Source of the DNA: CAZGYE01 sp964530165
GTDB taxonomy: Bacteria; Planctomycetota; Planctomycetia; Planctomycetales; Planctomycetaceae
NCBI GenBank assembly: GCA_964530165.1
Contig: CAZGYE010000185.1
Coordinates: 1-11,766, forward strand
DNA length: 11,766 nt
Direction of reading: 5' to 3'
Made by a program: the position numbers and the translations under genes. The notes below the pieces were generated by a model. It saw only the letters and a program-made list of their open reading frames with translations, was not told the DNA's origin and searched no databases. Positions 6,114 to 11,766 of this stretch are shown here, piece by piece. Positions within the stretch are counted from its first letter, which is position 1. Each line of letters opens with the position of its first letter.

Positions 6114-7106
6114 ATGCGCATCGCGTTGGACGCAATGGGGGGCGATCATGCTCCCGCTCCGAACATCGACGGCGCACTGGCTGCGCTGGGGGCCAATCCG
6201 GAATTGGAAGTGGTGCTGGTCGGCAACCCAAACCGGCTCGAGACGGCGCTTCAGACGACGTCTTACTCTGGCGAGCGGTTGAAGGTGCAGGCGTCGGAGG
6301 GCGTGGTCGGCATGGAAGAGAAGCCCACCGAGGCGCTGCGGAAGAAGCCGAACTGTTCCATCTCCGTCTGCTGGCGGCTGATGGCCGGTCGCAAGGTCGA
6401 CGCCATCGTCAGTGCCGGCAATACCGGTGCGATTGTCGCAGCCGGTTTGCGGACGCGGCTGTTTCTCAAGGGGGTGAAGCGGCCGGGCATTGCCGTGACG
6501 CTGCCTACGGTCAAGGGGAAGTTGATTTTGCTGGACGCTGGGGCGAATCCGGCGGCGCGTCCCGAGCACTTGTATCAGTACGGCGTGATGGGCGGTATCT
6601 ATGCGCGCGACATGCTGGGCGTCGAGAAACCAAAAATCGGGTTGATGAACATCGGCAGCGAAGACGGAAAAGGGAACGATCTGTACCGCGAGACGCACAG
6701 TTTTCTGGCTGCCAGTGGTCTGAGGGACCGCTATGTCGGCAACGTCGAAGGGCGGGGACTGTATCAGGGCGAAGCCGACGTACTGATTTGCGAAGGTTTC
6801 GTCGGCAACGTCGTGCTGAAGGTGAGCGAGGGGATGGCCGAGTTCATGATCCAGACGGTCGCGCGGGAAGTGCTCATGAGTCTGGATGTGGAACGGGATG
6901 CGGCGACGCGGGCATTCGAAAATCTTCTGCGGCGCTACCAGTACCGCGAAGCCGGCGGCGCCCCGTTGCTTGGAATCGACGGGGTTTGTATCATTTGCCA
7001 CGGCTCCAGTGATGCGCGCTCCATCAGCAACGCGCTTGTTGTCGCCACGACATTCAAGGATCGAGAGATCAATTCGCAAATTGTAACAGAACTGGCCAAG
7101 TCGTGA
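6114..7106 (+). CDS. plsX: Phosphate acyltransferase PlsX
   Basis: A 330-residue PlsX, which converts acyl-ACP and phosphate to acyl-phosphate, the donor used by PlsY to acylate glycerol-3-phosphate in membrane lipid synthesis. Diagnostic segments are MRIALDAMGGDHAP at the start, VSAGNTGAIVAAG (99-111), LDAGANPAARPEHLYQYG (140-157), NIGSEDGKGND (179-189), ICEGFVGNVVLKVSEG (225-240) and the C-terminal YREAGGAPLLGIDGVCIICHG (277-297). Length matches the family and no key segment is missing. The ATG at 6114 has GAGGAA (6099-6104) nine bases upstream, inside the end of rpmF. The stop overlaps the fabD start by four bases (GTGA), so plsX and fabD are probably translationally coupled. The protein is expected at the inner face of the membrane. 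Confidence 0.97.
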   Translation: MRIALDAMGGDHAPAPNIDGALAALGANPELEVVLVGNPNRLETALQTTSYSGERLKVQASEGVVGMEEKPTEALRKKPNCSISVCWRLMAGRKVDAIVSAGNTGAIVAAGLRTRLFLKGVKRPGIAVTLPTVKGKLILLDAGANPAARPEHLYQYGVMGGIYARDMLGVEKPKIGLMNIGSEDGKGNDLYRETHSFLAASGLRDRYVGNVEGRGLYQGEADVLICEGFVGNVVLKVSEGMAEFMIQTVAREVLMSLDVERDAATRAFENLLRRYQYREAGGAPLLGIDGVCIICHGSSDARSISNALVVATTFKDREINSQIVTELAKS

Positions 7107-8011
7107 GTAAGATCGCGTTTTTGTTTCCCGGTCAGGGCGCCCAATCCGTGGGGATGGGCAAGACCATCGCCGAGCGCTACCCCGCCGCGCGGGAACTCTA
7201 CGACAAGGCGACAAAGGTCCTCGGTTACGATCTGGCAAAGGTCTGTTTCGAGGGGCCGGCTGAGGAACTTGACTCAACGGTCGTCAGTCAGCCGGCGTTG
7301 TTCGTCACGAGTTTGGCGGCTCTGGAGATGTTGCGCGCCGATTCGCCCGACGTGGTGCTGGCGTGTGAAATGTCGGCCGGCTTGAGTCTGGGCGAGTACA
7401 CGGCATTGGTGTTTGCCGGCGTGCTGAGCTTCGAAGACGGCGTGCGGATCGTCCAGCGTCGCGGGGAAGCGATGCAAGAGGCGGCAGACGCCACGCCTTC
7501 GGGAATGGTCAGCATTTTGCTCTTGGATCGCGAACGGGCGGAAGCGATCTGCGCCGAGGCGTCCAGCGAAGGAACGTTGAAGCCGGCCAACTATCTCTGT
7601 CCGGGCAACACGGTGCTCTCGGGCGAAAACGCTGCCTGCTTGCGAGCGGCGGAACTGACGGAAGCCGCCGGCGGCAGAGCAGCGCCGCTGGCGGTTGCCG
7701 GGGCGTTTCACACCAACATCATGAAGCCGGCCGACGCCCGTTTGGCCGAAACTTTGGCCGGGATCCCGATCAAGAAGCCGGAAATTCCGGTCGTCTCCAA
7801 TGTCGACGCCCGAACCCATGACGACCCGGACGAGATTCGCGAGTTGCTGGTCCGGCAGGTGGTCAGCCCCGTTTTGTGGGAAGACTCGATGCGTTTGATG
7901 CTGGAAAAAGGGGTTGACGAGTTCTACGAGCTCGGTCCTGGAAAGGTATTGCGCGGTTTGCTGAAGCGGATTCACCGCAGTGTGGTTTGCACGACAATCG
8001 GCGATTCTTGA
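7103..8011 (+). CDS. fabD: Malonyl-CoA:ACP transacylase
   Basis: A 302-residue FabD, which moves malonate from CoA to the ACP phosphopantetheine arm and so supplies the extender unit for fatty-acid elongation. It shows FPGQGAQSVGMG (8-19), the nucleophile elbow AGLSLGEYTAL (92-102) with Ser95, the malonate-binding Arg120 in VQRRGEAM, the catalytic His203 in AGAFHTNIM and the C-terminal ELGPGKVLRGLLKRI (276-290). The residue before the nucleophilic Ser is Leu where many FabD proteins have His (GHSLG). The start is the GTG at 7103 overlapping the plsX stop; there is no separate Shine-Dalgarno, in keeping with coupled translation. After the gene comes a 170-bp gap without a clear terminator before acpP. 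Confidence 0.96.
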   Translation: MSKIAFLFPGQGAQSVGMGKTIAERYPAARELYDKATKVLGYDLAKVCFEGPAEELDSTVVSQPALFVTSLAALEMLRADSPDVVLACEMSAGLSLGEYTALVFAGVLSFEDGVRIVQRRGEAMQEAADATPSGMVSILLLDRERAEAICAEASSEGTLKPANYLCPGNTVLSGENAACLRAAELTEAAGGRAAPLAVAGAFHTNIMKPADARLAETLAGIPIKKPEIPVVSNVDARTHDDPDEIRELLVRQVVSPVLWEDSMRLMLEKGVDEFYELGPGKVLRGLLKRIHRSVVCTTIGDS

Positions 8012-8052
8012 AACATTGTTCGTTTTTTCACTGCTCTGGCGTTTTATTGGAG

Positions 8053-8081
8053 TTTACTTTGAATTGGAAAACCGGTATATC
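8053..8081 (+). promoter_or_regulatory. Candidate promoter for acpP-fabF
   Basis: TTTACT (8053-8058) and TATATC (8076-8081) are separated by 17 bp, each matching four of six positions of the sigma-70 consensus. It falls in the 170-bp gap between fabD and acpP, where an extra promoter would let the abundant acyl carrier protein be made in excess of the other enzymes. The evidence is hexamers and position only. Confidence 0.35.
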
Positions 8082-8168
8082 TTCGCAACGTAACCCGCGG
8101 ATGAGCTGAAGAACGAGTTCCGTCGAAACGAATGTGGTTCGGTGCGCGAGGTTTGGTTGTTTGCTACC

Positions 8169-8174
8169 GGAGGG
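8169..8174 (+). promoter_or_regulatory. Ribosome binding site that fixes the acpP start
   Basis: GGAGGG lies 7 bases before the GTG at 8182. It is the strongest Shine-Dalgarno match in the window and supports that GTG over the in-frame start at 8134, which would add 16 residues without family resemblance. Confidence 0.75.
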
Positions 8175-8181
8175 AAAACGC

Positions 8182-8412
8182 GTGGCCGTGGAAGACAAAG
8201 TGGTTGGAATTGTCAGTGAACAACTGGGGGTGCCCAAAGAGGAGATCTCCCGGGAGAGTTCGTTCGTCGACGATTTGAAGGCCGATTCGCTGGACGTCGT
8301 GGAGCTGGTGATGGAGTTCGAAGACGAATTCGAAATCACCATTCCCGACGACGACTACGAGAAAATACGCACAGTAGGTGATGCCGTCGACTACATCGAA
8401 GAGAAGGCATAG
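8182..8412 (+). CDS. acpP: Acyl carrier protein
   Basis: A 76-residue acidic ACP when started at the GTG at 8182. The phosphopantetheine attachment site is Ser36 in LKADSLDVVELVMEFEDEFE, the classic DSL motif followed by the acidic recognition helix II. The later IPDDDYEKIRTVGDAVDYI is the typical C-terminal half. It carries growing acyl chains between FabD, FabF and PlsX in the cytoplasm. The start is chosen because GGAGGG (8169-8174) is ideally spaced and the resulting protein VAVEDKVVGIVSEQLGV aligns with ordinary ACP N-termini; a longer frame from 8134 adds MVRCARFGCLLPEGKR, which does not. fabF begins three bases after the stop. The intact gene has no unusual residues and is probably the housekeeping ACP. 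Confidence 0.96.
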   Translation: MAVEDKVVGIVSEQLGVPKEEISRESSFVDDLKADSLDVVELVMEFEDEFEITIPDDDYEKIRTVGDAVDYIEEKA

Positions 8413-8415
8413 CGG

Positions 8416-9660
8416 ATGACAAGACGAGTTGTCGTCACAGGTCTTTCGGTCGTCACCGCGCTCGGCACCGAGGTCTCCGAATGCTGGGACCGCCTTTGCG
8501 CCGGCAAGAGCGGTGTCGGTCCGGTGGGGCGATTTGACTGTTCGGACTTCAAGGTCCGAATTGGCGGAGAAATCCGGGGATTCGACCCCGCTGAGCATCT
8601 GGACATTGAAAACAAGGAAGTCAGGCGACTGGACCGGTTCTGTCAGTTTGCCATCGTGTCCGCCCATAAGGCGATCCAGTATTCGGGGATCGACTTCCGC
8701 CAGGGCGATCCGTTCCGCCACGGGGTGTTGATTGGGAGCGGCATCGGCGGACTCAACGAGATCGAGGAGCAGCACAGCAAGCTGTTCGACCGCGGACCGA
8801 CACGTGTTTCGGCGTTCATGATTCCCAAGTTGATGGTCAACGCCGCCAGCGGCAACATTTCGGTTCGTTGGGGTTTGCGCGGTCCGAGCAGTGCGGTGGC
8901 TACCGCCTGTGCATCGGGCACCAACGCGATCGGCGACGCCTTCAAGCTGATTCAGAACGACATGGCCGACGTGATGGTCACCGGCGGCAGCGAGGCGGCA
9001 GTGACCCCGCTGGGCTTGTCCGGTTTTGCCCGCATGAACGCGCTGTCGACGCGCAACGACGACCCGGAACGGGCCAGTCGCCCCTTCGACCGGGATCGTG
9101 ACGGGTTTGTGCTCGCGGAAGGAGCCGGAGTCGTCGTTCTGGAAGAACGGGAACACGCGCGCAGCCGGGGCGCGAACATCTTGGCCGAAGTGTTCGGCTA
9201 CGGCATGTCGGCCGACGCCTCGCACATGACGGCCCCCGATCCGGAAGGAATGGGCGCCGCCCGGGCCATGAGCGCCGCCTTGCGCGACGCCCGCCTCAAT
9301 CCCGATGACATCGACTACGTCAACGCACACGGGACCAGCACGCTTCTGGGCGACCGGGCGGAAACAGCCGCCGTCGAATCGGTGTTCGGTTCGCACGCCG
9401 GGAAGCTAGCCGTCTCCAGCACCAAGAGCCAGTTGGGTCACCTGTTGGGAGCGTCCGGCGGTGTCGAATTTGTCATTTGTGTTCTCGCCTTGCAGGAGCA
9501 GGTGGCGCCGCCGACGATCAACCTCGAGAACCAGGACCCCGAATGCAACCTGAATTTTGTGCCGAACGAACCGCAAATGCTACCGATTCGGCGCGTCATG
9601 AAGAACAGCTTCGGTTTCGGCGGGCACAACGCATGCCTGATTCTGGGTAAAGCGGCCTAG
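8416..9660 (+). CDS. fabF: 3-oxoacyl-ACP synthase II (FabF)
   Basis: A 414-residue condensing enzyme that joins malonyl-ACP to an acyl-ACP with loss of CO2, elongating the chain by two carbons. The full catalytic triad is present: Cys165 in TACASGTNAIG, His305 in VNAHGTSTLLGD and His342 in GHLLGASGG, with the supporting Lys337 in STKSQLGH. The C-terminal NSFGFGGHNACLILG (397-411) is the standard FabF/FabB ending. Length matches the family. The ATG at 8416 has GAGAAGG (8401-8407) eight bases upstream, inside the end of acpP, so acpP and fabF are co-transcribed. The gene is followed after a 163-bp gap by a degenerate paralogue, which suggests this one may be the active partner of a heterodimer as well as a housekeeping enzyme. 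Confidence 0.96.
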   Translation: MTRRVVVTGLSVVTALGTEVSECWDRLCAGKSGVGPVGRFDCSDFKVRIGGEIRGFDPAEHLDIENKEVRRLDRFCQFAIVSAHKAIQYSGIDFRQGDPFRHGVLIGSGIGGLNEIEEQHSKLFDRGPTRVSAFMIPKLMVNAASGNISVRWGLRGPSSAVATACASGTNAIGDAFKLIQNDMADVMVTGGSEAAVTPLGLSGFARMNALSTRNDDPERASRPFDRDRDGFVLAEGAGVVVLEEREHARSRGANILAEVFGYGMSADASHMTAPDPEGMGAARAMSAALRDARLNPDDIDYVNAHGTSTLLGDRAETAAVESVFGSHAGKLAVSSTKSQLGHLLGASGGVEFVICVLALQEQVAPPTINLENQDPECNLNFVPNEPQMLPIRRVMKNSFGFGGHNACLILGKAA

Positions 9661-9823
9661 ATGACTGTTCCTTGCGGTTTCGGACGCGAGTCGGCCTTTG
9701 TGGTCCTCGCAAAAACCGCCGCGTTTCTCTCTCCTCTGGGATTCCGGTGGTTCGTTTCACTCGATTTGACAGGTCGCACATTGATTCGCAGTCCGGGCGA
9801 CCCCCTGCCCCTCCTGGGAAACG

Positions 9824-11185
9824 GTGGTGAAACCGACCGCGGCAGAACTCGCAACCGTAACGATGACAAACAACAAGCAAGACTCTAACAAACGCGTGGT
9901 CATTACCGGCGTCGGAATCATCAGCCCGATTGGTATCGGTGTCGATGATTTTTGGGGAAGCCTCTCGGCCGGAAGAAGCGGTATCACGACAGCCGAACTG
10001 TGGTCCGCCTCCGCCGCGCCCGACAACGTGGCCGGCGAAGTCAAGAACTTCACCGAAGCGACCGCCAGAAAGCAGTACCTGAAAAAGCAGCGCAAAAGTA
10101 TCAAGGTTATGTGCCGCGAGATCCAGATGGGGGTCGCGTCGGCCTTGCTGGCTCTGGACGACTCGGCTTTGCGCCTTGAGGAGATCGATCACGACCGGTT
10201 CGGCGTCGATTTTGGTGCAAACCTGATGTTCAGTCCTCCAGGAGTTCTCCAAGATGCGTGCTGGTCATGCGCTGACGGGGACGAAGGGGAACGCCGTTTC
10301 CATTATGAGCAATGGGGCGAGCGTGGGCTGGCGAGCATGGAACCGTTGTGGTTGCTGAAGTATTTGCCCAACATGCCCGCCTGCCATATCGGAATTGCCG
10401 CCGACGCGCGTGGACCGAATAATTCGATCACGCTCGATGAAGCCTCGGGAAATCTTGCGTTGGGCGAAGCCTATCGGATTATTCTGCGAGGCAGTGCCGA
10501 TGTGATGATCGCCGGCACGACCGGAACCAGGTTTCATCCCACCAAGTCGATGCATGCGGCATTTTGGGACACGTTGGCCACTTCGCCGGAAGCGCCAGAA
10601 CAGCGCTGCCGTCCGTTCGACCTGAATCGCACCGGGCAAGTGGTGGGTGAAGGGGCTTGCTCGTTCATCTTGGAGGAACAGTCGCACGCCAAACGGCGCG
10701 GCGCCGTCATTCTCGGCAGCGTGCTGGGGACAGGTTCCTCCTGCACGATCGATCGGGCTGGCCGGCCGGACAAATGCCGATCGCTGGTCAACGCCATCCG
10801 GTCTGCTCTGACCGATGCCGCCTTGCGGCCGGACGAAATTGGACACATCAACGCCCACGGCTCAGGCGGAAGAACGGACGACGTCGAAGAAGCCCGCGCC
10901 ATTCTAAAAGTCTTCGGGGAGACTGCCGGCAGAGTTCCTGTCACTGCGCTGAAAAGCTATTTTGGCAACGCGGGTTCGGGTTGCGGAATGATGGAGCTGG
11001 CCGGTTCCCTGCTGGGGCTTCAGCATGGCGTCGTGCCGGCCACCCTGAACTTCGAAACTCCCGATCCCGACTGTCCGCTGAACGTGGTTCACGGCAAACC
11101 ACTGGCGGTCTCGAATCGCGTGGTGCTGAAAATTAACGTCACCCGCATGGGGCAAGCCAGCGCGCTGATCGCCGGAGTGGCATGA
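9824..11185 (+). CDS. Catalytically altered beta-ketoacyl synthase paralogue (chain-length-factor-like)
   Basis: A 453-residue member of the thiolase-fold ketosynthase family (KRVVITGVGIISPIGIGVDDFW near the start), clearly related to the FabF encoded upstream. The active site is changed. The FabF segment ATACASG aligns with TLDEASG, putting Glu206 in place of the nucleophilic Cys. NAHGSGG keeps the first His (345). GHLLGASGG aligns with GNAGSGCGM, putting Asn382 in place of the second His. Lys377 remains. Such a protein should not form an acyl-enzyme and resembles the KS-beta or chain-length-factor subunits of type II polyketide systems, where the Cys is usually Gln. An extra segment near 138-170 (PPGVLQDACWSCADGDEG and following) separates it from FabF. 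GGGAA at 9816-9820 suits the GTG codons at 9824 or 9827; an ATG at 9863 gives a start closer to FabF but has no Shine-Dalgarno. It may pair with FabF or act as a decarboxylase; both are inference. Confidence 0.88.
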   Translation: MVKPTAAELATVTMTNNKQDSNKRVVITGVGIISPIGIGVDDFWGSLSAGRSGITTAELWSASAAPDNVAGEVKNFTEATARKQYLKKQRKSIKVMCREIQMGVASALLALDDSALRLEEIDHDRFGVDFGANLMFSPPGVLQDACWSCADGDEGERRFHYEQWGERGLASMEPLWLLKYLPNMPACHIGIAADARGPNNSITLDEASGNLALGEAYRIILRGSADVMIAGTTGTRFHPTKSMHAAFWDTLATSPEAPEQRCRPFDLNRTGQVVGEGACSFILEEQSHAKRRGAVILGSVLGTGSSCTIDRAGRPDKCRSLVNAIRSALTDAALRPDEIGHINAHGSGGRTDDVEEARAILKVFGETAGRVPVTALKSYFGNAGSGCGMMELAGSLLGLQHGVVPATLNFETPDPDCPLNVVHGKPLAVSNRVVLKINVTRMGQASALIAGVA

Positions 11186-11192
11186 CGACTCC

Positions 11193-11766
11193 TTACTTGC
11201 CGACATCGCCCGTCTCTGCATCGAGATTTGCGACGTTGAATTTTTTCAGCGCGAACTGGGCGCCGCGGTATGCCGAGAGATGACTTGCTTTGGTCTTCAA
11301 CGCCTGACGGAAATGTGCTGCCGCCGTCTCGCTCTTCCCCGCGTTGCTCTTGTGCCGCCCGATGAAGAAATGGGCTTCACAGAGTTGGGCGGCTTGCGTT
11401 TCCTGATTCGCGGAGTTGACCGCCTTGAGCAGACCTTCTTCGCTGACGTCGCCCGACAAATAGCCCAGTAAGCTGTCGATCCAGTCTTTTTGTTTGGCTT
11501 CCTTGTTGAGGCTCTCTGCGAACTTCTTGCGGGCGTCGTCGGTTTGTCCGGTCAATTCCATTGCCAAGTATTGCCACGGATGAACGGTTCGCAAATTGGA
11601 ATCGAGCTGAACCGCCTGGTCGAACGCCGCCAAGGCGCCGGGATAGTCGTTGGCGAAAAACGTTGCGAATCCGAGATCCGCATAAGCGACGGCATTGCCG
11701 GAATCGAGCTGCACAACGTGCCGGTAATCCGCGATCGCCGCGTCCACCTTTCCCGCGCTGCACCCT
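11193..11766 (-). CDS. Partial TPR-repeat protein, C-terminal part
   Basis: The frame is open from the right edge of the window to a TAA at 11193-11195, giving about 190 residues of the C-terminal part; the true start lies outside. The sequence near the edge (GKVDAAIADYRHVVQLDSG) is the second helix of a tetratricopeptide repeat, followed by a full repeat NAVAYADLGFATFFANDYPGALAAFDQAVQLDS. Another TPR-like unit occurs towards the end (AHFFIGRHKSNAGKSETAAAHFRQALKTKASHLSAYRGAQFALKKF). TPRs form protein-binding superhelices. The middle, KKFAESLNKEAKQKDWIDSLLGYLSGD, resembles a segment of planctomycete TPR proteins but gives no specific partner. It converges on the ketosynthase-like gene with only 7 bp between stops. 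The internal GTG at 11745-11747 is not the real start, because the TPR pattern continues upstream of it. Confidence 0.8.
   Translation of the reverse strand, partial: GCSAGKVDAAIADYRHVVQLDSGNAVAYADLGFATFFANDYPGALAAFDQAVQLDSNLRTVHPWQYLAMELTGQTDDARKKFAESLNKEAKQKDWIDSLLGYLSGDVSEEGLLKAVNSANQETQAAQLCEAHFFIGRHKSNAGKSETAAAHFRQALKTKASHLSAYRGAQFALKKFNVANLDAETGDVGK

Noticed and set aside
5898..7277. Long minus-strand open frame of 459 codons opposite plsX
   Set aside because: It is antisense to rpmF and plsX, which are certain, and its translation is Arg/Pro/His-rich with no family resemblance. Long antisense frames are common in GC-rich genes with biased third positions.
8164..9396. Minus-strand open frame of 410 codons opposite acpP and fabF
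   Set aside because: Same reason: it lies fully opposite two recognised genes and its product shows no domain pattern.
9766..9771. TTGACA in the gap between fabF and the ketosynthase paralogue
   Set aside because: The hexamer is perfect but the sequence 17 bp downstream (CAGTCC) does not resemble a -10 box.
9661..9888. 75-codon frame starting with ATG immediately after the fabF stop and in the same frame
   Set aside because: It overlaps the start of the ketosynthase paralogue, has no recognisable domain and ends in a polar Arg/Asn-rich tail. Readthrough of the fabF TAG is possible in principle but nothing supports it.
11174..11192. Short hairpin GGAGT/ACTCC across the stop of the ketosynthase paralogue
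   Set aside because: Only five base pairs with a nine-base loop and no T-run; too weak to call a terminator.

Overview
The window looks like chromosomal DNA from a member of the Planctomycetota. The large Ser/Thr kinase opens with a short N-terminal module (ending in LTRWQADKLLQGKHKGFFLGKYRLL) that I associate with planctomycete Hanks-type kinases. It sits among conserved hypothetical proteins, GC-rich genes and palindromic intergenic repeats of the sort common in that phylum. The exact genus cannot be read from the sequence.

Layout, left to right. (1) 1-186, minus: the 5' end of a membrane protein gene that leaves the window. (2) 187-713: intergenic DNA with two adjacent palindromic elements, 230-361 and 366-482, the second holding a perfect 25-bp-arm hairpin. 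(3) 714-3806, plus: a 1030-residue transmembrane Ser/Thr kinase with an extracytoplasmic domain that looks like a beta-helix. (4) 3807-4259: a gene-poor spacer ending in a hairpin next to a ribosome binding site. (5) 4260-4934, plus: a protein with a HEIGH zinc-protease-like motif, convergent with (6) 4950-5504, minus: a four-helix membrane protein. The two share a terminator-like hairpin. (7) 5505-5927: a 132-bp MITE-like element with 16-bp perfect terminal repeats and an 8-bp target-site duplication, landing just upstream of a promoter-like TTGACA-N18-TACCAT. (8) 5928-11185, plus: the fatty-acid block rpmF, plsX, fabD, acpP, fabF and a second ketosynthase-like gene. (9) 11193-11766, minus: a TPR protein leaving the window.

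How the genes work together: rpmF-plsX-fabD are tightly packed (6-bp gap, then a 4-bp GTGA overlap) and link ribosome synthesis to phospholipid and fatty-acid supply. PlsX makes acyl-phosphate from acyl-ACP, FabD loads malonate onto ACP, AcpP carries the chain and FabF condenses. acpP follows a 170-bp gap with its own candidate promoter, and fabF starts 3 bp after acpP. The last gene is a FabF paralogue in which the catalytic Cys is Glu and one catalytic His is Asn, so acpP-fabF-paralogue resembles an ACP/KS/chain-length-factor set. This is the most interesting protein-level signal here. The MITE-like element beside the rpmF promoter is the most interesting DNA-level signal.
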